A stretch of 64,000 bases of DNA from CAVQCJ01 sp963771835 (GCA_963771835.1 CAVYVA010000002.1:1116001-1180000); one strand, 5' to 3'. Counted from the stretch's first letter, positions 35,293-44,164 are shown. Program-made: numbers and translations. The notes: generated by a model not told the origin, from the letters alone.

Positions 35293-35916
35293 ATGCGATC
35301 GGGCTCGATCATCGCGCTCGCCGTAGCGATCGCCGTGCTGACTGCCTGTACGAGCGGCACCTCACATCACGCAGATAGCGGGACCTCCACGCCGTCCGCG
35401 TACGCCCAGAGCCCGACGCGCTCGAACAATCCCACGACGTCGCTTCCGTCCACTGCTGAGTCCGCGCTGAAGTGCGCCGATTACATCGGTCGCGACGCAC
35501 CGACTGCTCCCCTGCAGGTTGTCCTCGGGGTAGTCGCTCTGCCGACGAGCCCGGGTTATCCAGCGCTGCAGACAGCCCTCACCGGCGACGCAGGAGCAGG
35601 GCGGCTCTTCGCCAAGACCGGCCTCCTCGTGAAGCCGGGCACGACCTTCGAACTCGTCGTTCCCGCCGAGCTCGCCGACCGCCTCGGCATCGGATGGGGT
35701 GGCGCACCGTCCGCTCCCACCTCCAGGCTCACCGTCGCCGAGTGCCCCGATCCGGGAGGCGCCGGCTGGCTGGCGTATGCCGGCGGTTACTGGATCGATC
35801 GTCCCGCCTGTGTTCGGTTGATCGTCAAGGCAGGGGGTAAAGAGCAACAGGTTCACATTGGGCTCGGGACAGCCTGCCCAGGACAGTTGCCACCGCAAGG
35901 ACCGACTGAGACCTGA
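35293..35916 (+). CDS. Putative lipoprotein
   Basis: The roughly 207-residue protein has an N-terminal hydrophobic signal ending in VLTAC, a good lipobox. A Ser/Thr/Pro-rich linker of about 35 residues precedes a compact domain with four Cys residues (LKCADYIG, VAECPD, RPACVRL, GTACPG). No family was recognised. A GTG nine bases earlier is an alternative start. The Cys pattern suggests disulfides outside the membrane. Confidence 0.72.
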   Translation: MRSGSIIALAVAIAVLTACTSGTSHHADSGTSTPSAYAQSPTRSNNPTTSLPSTAESALKCADYIGRDAPTAPLQVVLGVVALPTSPGYPALQTALTGDAGAGRLFAKTGLLVKPGTTFELVVPAELADRLGIGWGGAPSAPTSRLTVAECPDPGGAGWLAYAGGYWIDRPACVRLIVKAGGKEQQVHIGLGTACPGQLPPQGPTET

Positions 35917-35968
35917 CCCCTGAGGTACGAAGAGAAGACCGCACCGAAGGCCGGATCGGCTCAGCCCA

Positions 35969-36904
35969 CTAACGGCAATTCGGTGCGGTTGAACCGTCGG
36001 ACCTGACAGATCCGCTCGATTCGGTGGCCGCGGCCTGTGGGATCCCGGCTCGAGGCCAGACGGCGTCGAGCGTCGGCCATGGTGGTCCCTTGCGCACGAC
36101 GCTCAGGAGCTCTCGAGCTGCGCGCTGCCCGTTCGGAAACTGGTCCTCAACGTCCCAGCGCCACGCTGCGACCATGGCGAGAACGAGGCCCCGGCACTCG
36201 CCGAGCAGTTCCCGATCAAGGTCTGGGTAGCGCGCGCAGACCTCCGCGGGCACATGGGCCAGATCGAACTCGACAGGCCCTCGGCAGCATGTCTCGAGGT
36301 CGATGAACAGCGGCCCCCTGTCGGTACTGAGCAGGTTGCCCGGGTGCGGCTCGCCGTGCAGCAGCTGCTCGGCGCGGCCGTGCTCGCCGATCAGCCGGCT
36401 GCGCTCTTGTAAGTTGCCAGCGAGGAGATCTCGCTCCGCGTCAGGGAGTGTCGGTGTACGGTCGCCGCTCGCAACGAGTTCCTGGGCCTCCGCGACTCGG
36501 TCCGTGAAGTGGGGCACGGTGACATCGAACGTCCGCATGCCTTCGTGGAGCCGTGCCAGCGCAGTCGCGTAGTCGGCCGGCGAGATTTCCTGAGTGGTCA
36601 TCTGCTCGTAGTAGGTCCACAGCGTGACCGTGAAGCCGTCACGCTCGTAGACGCGCGCCTCCACTCGGGGGTCGAGACCAGCGATGGGACTTCCGGCTCC
36701 GGCCAGCCGTTGCGCAAGCTCGACCTCCAACCGCGCGGCCTGATGCGCGACGAGTGCTACTCGCGCGACAACGTCGCATGGCAGCAGGCGCACAGCCAGC
36801 CTGTTCGAGTCGTGAAGAACGCTCGCAGAATCTGCTTCCAGGCCAGCCGCCGAGGCGATCGCCATCGCCGTGGCCACCCCGCGGCGAGCGTCGAATGCCT
36901 TCAC
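35969..36904 (-). CDS. APH/choline-kinase-superfamily phosphotransferase with HGE in place of HGD
   Basis: This 311-residue protein has the catalytic-loop and metal motifs of the aminoglycoside phosphotransferase superfamily: LLHGEPHPGNLL and FIDLETCCRG. In the usual HGDxHxxN motif the catalytic Asp is Glu here, a conservative but unusual change. An N-lobe of about 110 residues precedes it. It could be a small-molecule kinase with altered activity, or inactive. The GTG start at 36904 is the only reasonable one. The sequence is flanked by lower-GC DNA. Confidence 0.78.
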   Translation of the reverse strand: MKAFDARRGVATAMAIASAAGLEADSASVLHDSNRLAVRLLPCDVVARVALVAHQAARLEVELAQRLAGAGSPIAGLDPRVEARVYERDGFTVTLWTYYEQMTTQEISPADYATALARLHEGMRTFDVTVPHFTDRVAEAQELVASGDRTPTLPDAERDLLAGNLQERSRLIGEHGRAEQLLHGEPHPGNLLSTDRGPLFIDLETCCRGPVEFDLAHVPAEVCARYPDLDRELLGECRGLVLAMVAAWRWDVEDQFPNGQRAARELLSVVRKGPPWPTLDAVWPRAGIPQAAATESSGSVRSDGSTAPNCR

Positions 36905-37004
36905 TGTCGCCGGCGTTCCGATCGGTCCACGCAGGCAGGCTATCCATGGCCGTCACCAATACGGGCTCCGCAATGCCAGGTTCGACCGCGCCGCACATAG
37001 TCGA

Positions 37005-37052
37005 TCATTGGTGGATGGTGTCGTGGAGACTTCCGCAGAGCAGCACGAGGTT
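37005..37052 (-). pseudogene. 3' fragment of a DUF222/HNH endonuclease gene
   Basis: The translated string NLVLLCGSLHDTIHQ matches the end of the HNH motif of 13E12-type proteins (NLVLLCxxHHxxIH). The gene body that should precede it ends instead at 38256, after LSNLV. Both breakpoints carry ACGAGGTT, so the two pieces look like one gene split by the intervening 1.2 kb. Confidence 0.6.
37045..37052. repeat. Left copy of an 8-bp direct repeat flanking a 1.2-kb segment
   Basis: ACGAGGTT here is repeated at 38256-38263. The two copies bound the segment that separates the HNH gene body from its tail, as a target-site duplication would. The bases beyond the repeats also share AGACA. Confidence 0.5.
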
Positions 37053-37361
37053 GGCCAGACAAGTCCGCGCATACATCGGGCAGAGGGGCCGATCGATCGC
37101 AGCCCGTTCGCACTGGAGCCCTAAGCGAGCGCGGAGCTCGTTCCGCACGCCCATTGGGCTCAAGCTCGGGCCTTCGACCGGTCTGGACGACGCAATCGGC
37201 CGGCTCCTCGTCCTCGATGGTCTCGACGCCGGGATCTCCGATCCTGGGTTGGCCCGGTCCGTCAGCGGCACCGGCGAAGGTCGCGTTCCAGACTCGCCGA
37301 GCGGCCCGGGCTGCGGCGTCAGGGTCCTGGTCAGCCAGCGGAGTCCTGGGTCAGCCCGATC

Positions 37362-37466
37362 ATGGGCTGGTGGCTCATGACGGCGATCGTCGTCGTCCCA
37401 CTGGCCTGGCCCGTCTGGGCTCTGGCCCGGCACAGCCGCGGCGAAAAGCTCTCCCTGCGGGCCTAG
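37362..37466 (+). CDS. Possible 34-residue single-helix membrane protein
   Basis: MGWWLMTAIVVVPLAWPVWA then ALARHSRGEKLSLRA forms one hydrophobic helix with a positively charged C-terminal tail. It lies nine bases upstream of the DUF5995 gene on the same strand. The ribosome-binding site is weak, so the call rests on the membrane-helix pattern and position. Confidence 0.4.
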   Translation: MGWWLMTAIVVVPLAWPVWALARHSRGEKLSLRA

Positions 37467-37475
37467 GGTGGTGAC

Positions 37476-38153
37476 GTGCCGACCATCGAGGACATCGTCG
37501 CTCGGTTGGACGCCATCAGCGGGCAGTTGCGGGCCGACGACGGGGTCGCCGCCTTCGACCGCGTGTACCTCGAGGTGACGAGGTCGGTACGCGACCACAT
37601 GTCGGCCGGTTTCTTCGACGACCCCGCGTTCATGACGGACCTCGATGTCCGGTTCGCCGGCCTGTTCCTTGCGGCCGTCGACGCGGACGCGGCTGGTACG
37701 CAGGTATCCCGCCCCTGGGCGCCGTTGTTCGAGGCCCGCAGCCGCGGAGGCATCGAGCCGGCACAGTTCGTGATCGCGGGGATGAATGCGCACATCAACA
37801 ACGACCTCGCGCTCGCGCTGGTCGCCACCTGCGTCGCGCGGGCGCGAACACCTCAGGACGTGCTCGCGGACTACGAGCGCGTGAACGAGCTGCTGGCCGC
37901 GCTTGTCCGCCCGGTCCGCCAGTCGCTGCTCGACCCGGTGGTCGTCGACGCCGGTCGACCGATGTGGCCGCTGGCCGACCTGATCTCGAGCTGGTCGATC
38001 GACAAGGCACGGGACGCGGCCTGGCTGCACGCCCAGACGCTGTTCGAAGTGCGCGACCTGGACTGGCTGACCCGCGCGTATGAGGAGACCTTGGGCAGCA
38101 CGGTGGGTCTGCTGACCTGCCAGCTCCTCCTCGCGCTGCCCGACCCGCCCTGA
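37476..38153 (+). CDS. DUF5995 family protein
   Basis: The 225-residue soluble helical protein MPTIEDIVARLDAISGQLRA contains the DUF5995 hallmark AHINNDLALALV, then VRPVRQSLLDP and DKARDAAWLHAQTL. The function of this family is unknown; the conserved His/Asn/Asp residues suggest a metal-dependent enzyme, but this is speculation. The GTG start at 37476 is used. It is the main gene in the segment that separates the two HNH fragments. Confidence 0.8.
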   Translation: MPTIEDIVARLDAISGQLRADDGVAAFDRVYLEVTRSVRDHMSAGFFDDPAFMTDLDVRFAGLFLAAVDADAAGTQVSRPWAPLFEARSRGGIEPAQFVIAGMNAHINNDLALALVATCVARARTPQDVLADYERVNELLAALVRPVRQSLLDPVVVDAGRPMWPLADLISSWSIDKARDAAWLHAQTLFEVRDLDWLTRAYEETLGSTVGLLTCQLLLALPDPP

Positions 38154-38233
38154 TCGACGTCGGTTCGGCCGGGAGCCGCAGTGGCACTGGCCGAGGCCAC
38201 CGGCCCGGTTGCGAGCTCGGGGGTCTTACCGGA

Positions 38234-38565
38234 TCAGCGGTCGTACGAACGATGGACGAGGTTAGACAGTTTGGCGTGGCCGCCTTGGGACCAGTGCCGG
38301 ATGTGGTGGGCGTCGGTCCAGGAGCGGGGGCCGGTCACAGCCGGGGAACGCGCAGCCTTGGTCGCGGTGGATCACGGCGGTCCAGATCCCGGCCGGCACC
38401 GTCCGCGAGCGCCGGCCGATGTCCAGCACCTGCGAGCGGGAGCCAAGCACGATCAGGATGATCGCCGCGTCACAGGCCATCCGACGCACCACCGCGGCCT
38501 CGATCACCGTGCCGTCCTGGCCCCGGCCGGGTAGCCCGGCCGCCAGCTCGGCCCCGGTCGGCGAG
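38234..38565 (-). pseudogene. DUF222/HNH (13E12-type) endonuclease, gene-body fragment
   Basis: Minus-strand frames encode AAVVRRMACDAAIILIVLGS, VLDIGRRSRTVPAGIWTAVI and HRDQGCAFPGCDRP, and then, after one extra base in a C-run at about 38314-38319, RSWTDAHHIRHWSQGGHAKL and SNLV. This is the conserved C-terminal core of 13E12 HNH proteins, with the DAHHIRHW nuclease signature. The family's tail is missing here and appears at 37005-37052. The N-terminal DUF222 part is also absent, so it is a dead remnant. Confidence 0.75.
38256..38263. repeat. Right copy of the 8-bp direct repeat
   Basis: ACGAGGTT matches 37045-37052 and lies at the exact point where the HNH gene body stops resembling its family. 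Confidence 0.5.
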
Positions 38566-38842
38566 GGTGTCGTGGCGGCGCCGCCGGGCGGTGCGCTCGT
38601 CTGGGCCGGCCGCGGTACCGGGGCGCGGCGCCGAGCCGGCGGGGGCTGATCGGCATGACCATGATCTTGCCGCACCGAACCGATGGCGAACCGCCGAAAG
38701 TCCTTTATCCACAGCAACTTTTCGGACTTGGTGCCCCGAGCCACAGACCCTTGAGTCAGTCCTTCGCCAGCGGGTCGTCAACCACCACCGCGGCGTGGGA
38801 ACCTGGACGCATGCAGGTGAACCACACGCGAAAGGGCCGGTC

Positions 38843-39611
38843 GTGACCGCGGTGCGGCTGGCGTACTCCGCCGACGGTCCCGCCGATGCACCCGTCGTCG
38901 TCATGGGTGGCTCGCTCGGCAGCACCCGGTCCATGTGGCAGCCGCAGGTCGACGCGCTCGCGCGGACTTTCCGCGTCGTCCGCTACGACGCGCGGGGGCA
39001 CGGCGAGTCCCCGGTGCCACCCGGGCCGTACGAGATCGCCGACCTCGTCGACGACCTGGTCGGCGCTGCTCGACGACCTCGGGGTGGAGCGGGCGCACCT
39101 CGTCGGACTGTCGTTCGGCGGGATGACGGCCCTGCTCGCCGCGGCCACGCATCCCGACCGCGTCGACCGGGTCGCGGTGATGGGCACGTCCGCGCAGCTC
39201 GGGCCGCCGTCGGCCTGGGCCGAGCGGGCAGCAGCCGTGCGGGCCGGCGGGACCGACAGCATCGCCGCGACCGTGGCCGAACGATGGTTCACGCCGGCAC
39301 ACCGGGCCGCCGACCCCGCAGTGCTGGAGTGGGCGCGCGCGATGATCGCCTCGACTCCCGACGAGGGGTACATCGCCTGTTGCGGCGCGGTCGAGCGGAT
39401 GGATCTGCGCGACGACCTCCATCGGATCGCCGCGCCACTGCTGGCCATCGCCGGCCGCGACGACCCGGCCACCCCGCTCCCGCACCTGGAGCTCATCGCG
39501 GCCACAGTCCCGGATGCCCGGCTGGTGGTGGTCGAGGACGCGGCCCATCTGGCCAATGTCGACCAGCCGGACATCGTCAACGCGCTGCTGACCGAGCACC
39601 TGTCCGACTGA
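38843..39611 (+). pseudogene. Alpha/beta hydrolase (3-oxoadipate enol-lactonase-like), single frameshift near 39060
   Basis: Two frames give a full alpha/beta-hydrolase of about 255 residues. The first holds VVVMGGSLGSTRSMW and VVRYDARGHGESPVPP. After one extra base near 39056-39062, the second continues LLDDLGVERAHLVGLSFGGM with the Ser nucleophile, the Asp in AGRDDPATPL and the His in EDAAHLANV. The layout and length fit PcaD-type lactonases. The GTG at 38843 has AAAGGG six bases upstream. No other protocatechuate genes are nearby, so the substrate is uncertain. Confidence 0.78.
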
Positions 39612-39697
39612 GGGACCGCAACGGCCCGGGTGTCGACCTAGCGGTGCGCCGTTCGTCGTGGTGGCAAGGACCGAACCACGACCAGGAGGCGCTCGAC

Positions 39698-40402
39698 ATG
39701 TCCACTCGACCCAGCCAGACCACGACGTACCCCGACGACGCCGGCGCGACGCCGTACCTGCTGACCGTGCGCGGAAAGCCCGTCAGCACGTCGGCGGACG
39801 CCGCGCGCGAGACGCACAACGCGACGGCCGGTGCGCCGCAGAGCGTCGCCGGGGCGCGTTCGCTCGGCGACCTGAGCCACAACGTCTACGTCGGCCTCGG
39901 CGACAACGCCGGGGAGATCCTCTTCATCGACGTCTGGAACAGCCTGTCCGGGCTCGGCCGGTTCTTCGGCGACCCGCAGGTCCAGGAGGCGGCCGGGCAC
40001 CTGTTCGCCGAGCGGCGGCCGGACGTCTGGGCGCCGACCGAGGGCTACGGCACGTTCCACCTGCAGGTGCCGTCGGGCTCGGCGGTCCAGGCCGTGGGCA
40101 TCCTGCGCTCCCCGCTGACCGCGCCGGACAAGGCGGCGTCAGCCTTCAGCGCCTACTCGGCGGCGACCGTGAACGTGGCACGGACCCATGGGCTCGCCTC
40201 GCACAGCACCTGGCTGCGGGTCCCGGACCCCGGGTCGGACGGAGCTCCCGAGATCCTCGGCGTGGACACCTGGACCGACGTGGCCCGGATGAACGCCTTC
40301 TACGACCTGGGCCTGGGGTACGAGCACCTCGGCCCGGTCCTGTCGGACGCCGCCCAGACGTCGATCTGGCAGTCCGCCCCCGGCGCCTGGGTCGAGTGGT
40401 AG
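39698..40402 (+). CDS. Hypothetical protein with two tandem dimeric-alpha/beta-barrel-like halves
   Basis: The 234-residue protein begins MSTRPSQTTTYPDDAG with CAGGAGG upstream. Each half shows the same succession: a strand ending in hydrophobics, a His/Asn-containing helix (ARETHNATAGAP; VARTHGLASHS), a strand (EILFIDVWNSL; EILGVDTWTDV), and a helix with FFGDPQVQ or FYDLGLGY. The repeated EIL.(F/V)D.W suggests internal duplication of an ABM/ferredoxin-like unit. Function unknown; such folds serve in monooxygenases and heme degraders. Confidence 0.65.
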   Translation: MSTRPSQTTTYPDDAGATPYLLTVRGKPVSTSADAARETHNATAGAPQSVAGARSLGDLSHNVYVGLGDNAGEILFIDVWNSLSGLGRFFGDPQVQEAAGHLFAERRPDVWAPTEGYGTFHLQVPSGSAVQAVGILRSPLTAPDKAASAFSAYSAATVNVARTHGLASHSTWLRVPDPGSDGAPEILGVDTWTDVARMNAFYDLGLGYEHLGPVLSDAAQTSIWQSAPGAWVEW

Positions 40403-40457
40403 CCCCGGGCGGGCACGGACCGCGGCGGCGGCTGTCTCGGCCCCCGCTATCAAGGAC

Positions 40458-40895
40458 TTGAGCCGAACGTCCGATTGGGTGTGTGTGCCTGGGGACGTGG
40501 GGGTCGAGACACGGGTGCTGCGGCCAGCCGCAGTGCTCGATCACCGCGCGGCCGCCCGGCTGCTGGCCGAGCTCGAGCGCATGGACGTCTCGCTGGGCGG
40601 GCTGTGGGCCGCCAGCGCGTCCCTGTGGCAGCGCTACGACCAGCCCTGGAACGGACCCGGCGGCGCCCGGGGGACGTCCTTGCTGGTCGGCTCGATCGGG
40701 GTCATGTACGACGCCCCCGCCCGACAGCAGATCACCCTCTACCGGGTCACCCTCACCGAGGCCGGCCAGGCGCTCGGGTTCACCGTGGACAGGATCTGCG
40801 ACGACGCCCTGTCCTGGGTCGGGATGACCCTGGCGCAGTGCCCCCGGGCCGAGCTGGCCACCGCACCGGCAGCCGACCCGTTCCGGCGGCGCTGA
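40458..40895 (+). CDS. Hypothetical protein, 145 residues or fewer
   Basis: The frame from a TTG at 40458 encodes a soluble protein with ETRVLRPAAVLDHRAAARLL near its start, GSIGVMYDAPARQQITLYRV in the middle and a GFTVDRICDDALSWVGMT helix near the end. GTG codons at 40479 to 40500 are alternative starts, because the TTG has no well-placed ribosome-binding site. No family was recognised. Confidence 0.55.
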   Translation: MSRTSDWVCVPGDVGVETRVLRPAAVLDHRAAARLLAELERMDVSLGGLWAASASLWQRYDQPWNGPGGARGTSLLVGSIGVMYDAPARQQITLYRVTLTEAGQALGFTVDRICDDALSWVGMTLAQCPRAELATAPAADPFRRR

Positions 40896-40988
40896 CCCGC
40901 GACCCGCTGCGGTCCGGACGCTCTCGCCGGATGGCAACTTCCCGAGCCGGTCCTGCGTGTATGAAGGTGACTGCTCGAGAGGACCGCG

Positions 40989-41492
40989 GTGACCGACCAG
41001 GAGTTCGACGCCTACGTGCTGGCCAGCGGCCCGCGTCTGAAGCGGCTGGCCTTCCTGCTGACCGGTGACCTGGACGCGGCCGAGGACCTCCTGCAGACCG
41101 CGTACGCCAAGGCGCTGCCGCGCTGGAGCCGGATCCGCGCCTACGACGAGCCGGACGCCTACATGTGGCGCGTGATGGCCAACACCCGGACGTCCGCATG
41201 GCGCCGGATGCGCGGCCGCGAGGTCCTCACCGCGGAGCCGCCCGAGCCGGCCGGCATCGACCCCGGGGTCGCGCGCGCCGACGCCGAGGACCTGCGCCGG
41301 GCCCTGCTCGAGCTGCCGGCCAAGCAGCGGGCCGCAGTCGTCCTTCGGCACTACTGCGACCTCAGCGAGGCCGAGACCGCGGCGCTGCTGGGGATCTCGG
41401 TCGGCACCGTCAAGAGCCACACCAGTCGTGGTCTGGCACGGCTCCGGGAGATCGTCGAGCCGGCACGGCCGGTCGGAGAGGACCGCAGGTGA
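40989..41492 (+). CDS. SigE-family ECF-like RNA polymerase sigma factor
   Basis: The 167-residue sigma factor has region 2 (LAFLLTGDLDAAEDLLQTAY and AYMWRVMANTRTS) and region 4 (LPAKQRAAVVLRHYCDLSEA, TAALLGISVGTVKSHTSRG). It matches the actinobacterial SigE/SigJ group that pairs with small membrane proteins. It overlaps the next gene by four bases (GTGA), so sigma factor and partner are produced together. The extracytoplasmic signal is unknown. Confidence 0.92.
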   Translation: MTDQEFDAYVLASGPRLKRLAFLLTGDLDAAEDLLQTAYAKALPRWSRIRAYDEPDAYMWRVMANTRTSAWRRMRGREVLTAEPPEPAGIDPGVARADAEDLRRALLELPAKQRAAVVLRHYCDLSEAETAALLGISVGTVKSHTSRGLARLREIVEPARPVGEDRR

Positions 41493-42167
41493 TCACCGAC
41501 GACGAGCTGCACGAGGCGCTCTCCCACCTGGCCGGGCGAGCCGACGCCGACCCGCGGCCGGACCGGCTCGACCGCGTGCACAGCAGGGCCCGCCGCACCC
41601 GCCGCACCCGCGCGGTGGCCGCGAGCCTCGCCGCGGTCGTCGTGGTCGGCGGCGCGGCAGCGGTCATCGCGCGTGCCGCCGACACCGCCGCCCCCGTCGT
41701 CCCCGGTACGCATCCGCCGGTGGTCAGCTCTGCGCCGCCGACCGGCCTCCCGACGAACCCGCCGACCACGACGCCGACCGCGGTCACGTCACCGACATCG
41801 CGTCCGACGACCACGCCGACGAGCGCCACCCTGGTCCCGGCGGACTCGCGGACGCCGTCGGCCGGTGGCTGCCTGACCACGCCCGGGGCCGTCGTCACGG
41901 TCCACGCGAACCCGGACGTGCCGACCCCGCGCTGCGTCCTGGTGCGGCCCGACCAGCGCCTGCGGGTGGTCAACAGCTCGGCGCTGAACGGCAGCCCGCC
42001 CAAGACCGTCACGGTCGGCTGGGCCGACTACCCGCCGCGGGTGCTCAAGCGCCGGCCAGTCCACGACGTACGACAAGCCGTTCGGCGAGTACCTCGCGGT
42101 CGGTGTGCACGACCTGCGGCTGCCCCCGCTGTACGCCGGCAGCTTCGGAGAAGTCTGGCTCCAGTAG
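41489..42167 (+). pseudogene. Membrane partner of the sigma factor (possible anti-sigma), frameshift near 42053
   Basis: The GTG start overlaps the sigma gene. A charged cytoplasmic head of about 45 residues (DELHEALSHLAGRADADP... RRTRRTRAVAAS) leads to one hydrophobic helix (LAAVVVVGGAAAVIARAA). A Thr/Pro-rich linker and an extracytoplasmic beta-rich domain follow. Near 42050-42056 one extra base breaks the frame; the continuation QSTTYDKPFGEYLAVGVHDL and GSFGEVWLQ ends at 42167. Position and topology suggest it controls the sigma factor, although no zinc-anti-sigma motif is seen. Confidence 0.72.
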
Positions 42168-42177
42168 GTCAGCCACG

Positions 42178-42774
42178 TCAGTGCAGCGACAGCTTCAGCC
42201 CGATCATCACCAGCCCGAACCCGAGCGAGATCGCCACGGTGATCACCAGCCGGTACCCGCGCACGCCGCTGCGCCAGCCCGCGGTGGCCCCGTGGATGCC
42301 GAGCAGGACCGTGGTCGCGATCAGGGCGATGAGGACCGCGGTGGCGACGTCGGCCCCGAACAGCGAGGCCACGAGCAGGGTCAGCAGCGGCAGGTAGGAG
42401 GCGCTCACCATCGGCCACCCCTGCCGGGCCACCCCGACCAGCTCGCCCGGCCGCAGGGGGCGCTTGCGGACGACCCGCGTCGCGAGCGCGTGCGAGTAGC
42501 TCTCCGCCGCCCAGTACACCAACACCGTGACCAGCACGGCCGCGGCCACGCTGGCCAGCGAATCGAACGCGGCCGCGGTCGCCAGGGTGGCCCCGGCGAC
42601 CACCAGCCCGTAGATCCCGGAGGCGATGCCGCGCGTGCTGACGTCCTGCTTCTCCACCGCGTCCACCACCCTCCGGCCGGTCGGGACATTCTGGCCGACG
42701 CCGGGCCGGCCGCCACCGGTTGTCCACACCGGAAGGTGAACAAAGGCTGACGTGTCGTCCCGGCCCGTGGCCAC
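42178..42774 (-). CDS. VIT/membrane protein of unknown function
   Basis: The protein has up to 198 residues and four or five hydrophobic helices after a polar head: GIASGIYGLVVAGATLATAA, VLVTVLVYWAAESYSHALAT, then two more and LVITVAISLGFGLVMIGLKL. The YWAAESYSHALA string between helices is suggestive of an iron/manganese-carrier-like fold, but that is not firm. An internal GTG near 42660 is a possible shorter start. It converges with the sigma partner gene by 10 bp and diverges from egtB. Confidence 0.65.
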   Translation of the reverse strand: MATGRDDTSAFVHLPVWTTGGGRPGVGQNVPTGRRVVDAVEKQDVSTRGIASGIYGLVVAGATLATAAAFDSLASVAAAVLVTVLVYWAAESYSHALATRVVRKRPLRPGELVGVARQGWPMVSASYLPLLTLLVASLFGADVATAVLIALIATTVLLGIHGATAGWRSGVRGYRLVITVAISLGFGLVMIGLKLSLH

Positions 42775-42874
42775 TGTCGGAGCCCGCGGTTAGCCTCGCC
42801 GGGAGGCCGCGCCCCGGGGGCATCCGAGGGTGTGGCCGACGTTCGGGGGGAGACCTACCGAGGAGGCCGGCGCC

Positions 42875-44164
42875 ATGACCGCGACGCACGGGGACCCCAG
42901 CTCGCTGATCGAACGGTACGACCAGGTCCGGGCCCACACCGAGCGGCTGGCCGCTCCGCTGTCGCCGGAGGACCAGACCGTCCAGTCGATGCCGGACACG
43001 TCCCCCACGAAGTGGCACCGCGCACACGTCACCTGGTTCTTCGAGACGTTCGTGCTGGCAGACCACGAGACCGGGTTCCAGCCCTTCCAGGACTCGTACT
43101 GGTTCCTGTTCAACAGCTACTACGAGACGGTCGGCCCGCGGTACTCCCGGCCGGACCGGGGGTTGATCAGCCGGCCAGGGACGAACGAGGTCGCCGACTA
43201 CCGCGGGAACGTGGACGACCGGGTGCGCGACCTGGTGACCTCGATCGACGGCGGCACGCTGGACAAGCTCGCCCCCGTCATCGAGCTCGGCTTCCACCAC
43301 GAGCAGCAGCACCAGGAGCTGCTGCTGATGGACATCAAGCACGTGCTGTCGCGCAACCCGATGCGCCCGGCGTACTCCGGGCGGCCGTCCGACGTCACCG
43401 AGCCCGACGAGCTGGGCTGGGTCGACGTCGACGGCGGCCTGGTCGAGGTCGGCCACACCGGAGACGGCTTCCGCTTCGACAACGAGGAGCCGCAGCACCG
43501 GGTGTGGCTCGAACCGTTCCGGCTCGCCGACCGGCTCGTGACCAACGGCGAGTGGCTGGCGTTCATGGCCGACGGCGGCTACCGGCGGCACGAGCTCTGG
43601 CTGTCCGACGGCTGGGGGCAGGTGAACGCGCACGGCTGGCGCGCCCCGCTGTACTGGACCGAGATGGACGGCATCTGGCTCGAGCACACGCTGAGCGGCA
43701 CCTGGCCGGTCAACCCCGGGCTCCCGGTGAGCCACGTCAGCTTCTACGAGGCCGAGGCGTACGCAGCATGGGCCGGCAAACGGCTGCCGACCGAGTCCGA
43801 GTGGGAGCACGCCGTCGTCTCCGACGGGCAGCCGGTCGCCGGCAACCTCGCCGACTTCGACACGTTCCACCCGCGAGCGGCCGGCCCACGCACCGGTGCG
43901 CTGCGCCAGGTCTACGGCGACTGCTGGGAGTGGACGGCGTCCGCGTACCACCCGTACCCGGGGTACCACCCGCCGCCCGGCGCGATCGGTGAGTACAACG
44001 GCAAGTTCATGTCCAACCAGATGGTGCTGCGCGGCGGCTGCGCGCTGACCCCGCCCGAGCATGCGCGCGCGACCTACCGGAACTTCTTCCCGCACGCCGC
44101 CCGGTGGGCGTTGAGCGGTGTCCGGCTGGCCGACGGCGGCGCCCCCGCGGGGTCCGCACGATGA
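42875..44164 (+). CDS. egtB: Ergothioneine biosynthesis sulfoxide synthase EgtB
   Basis: This 429-residue enzyme joins a thiol donor to N-alpha-trimethylhistidine with iron and oxygen. It has the DinB-like N-terminal domain with iron-binding His residues in WHRAHVTW near residue 48 and GFHHEQQHQELLL near residue 141. A formylglycine-generating-enzyme-type domain follows (KRLPTESEWEHA, GDCWEWTASAYHPYPGY, RGGCALTP). GAGGAGG precedes the ATG. It overlaps egtD by four bases. Confidence 0.95.
   Translation: MTATHGDPSSLIERYDQVRAHTERLAAPLSPEDQTVQSMPDTSPTKWHRAHVTWFFETFVLADHETGFQPFQDSYWFLFNSYYETVGPRYSRPDRGLISRPGTNEVADYRGNVDDRVRDLVTSIDGGTLDKLAPVIELGFHHEQQHQELLLMDIKHVLSRNPMRPAYSGRPSDVTEPDELGWVDVDGGLVEVGHTGDGFRFDNEEPQHRVWLEPFRLADRLVTNGEWLAFMADGGYRRHELWLSDGWGQVNAHGWRAPLYWTEMDGIWLEHTLSGTWPVNPGLPVSHVSFYEAEAYAAWAGKRLPTESEWEHAVVSDGQPVAGNLADFDTFHPRAAGPRTGALRQVYGDCWEWTASAYHPYPGYHPPPGAIGEYNGKFMSNQMVLRGGCALTPPEHARATYRNFFPHAARWALSGVRLADGGAPAGSAR

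Larger units (their letters stand above)
36905..37361. other. Stretch without a complete gene; holds the 3' fragment of an HNH endonuclease
   Basis: No intact coding frame can be supported in these 457 bp. On the minus strand, 37005-37052 reads NLVLLCGSLHDTIHQ and a stop, the conserved tail of DUF222/HNH (13E12-type) endonucleases. Sequence upstream of this fragment (37053 onward) has no resemblance to that family. Confidence 0.6.

Noticed and set aside
37053..38255. Calling the inserted segment a classical insertion sequence
   Set aside because: No transposase and no terminal inverted repeats were visible; only the 8-bp direct repeats support mobility.
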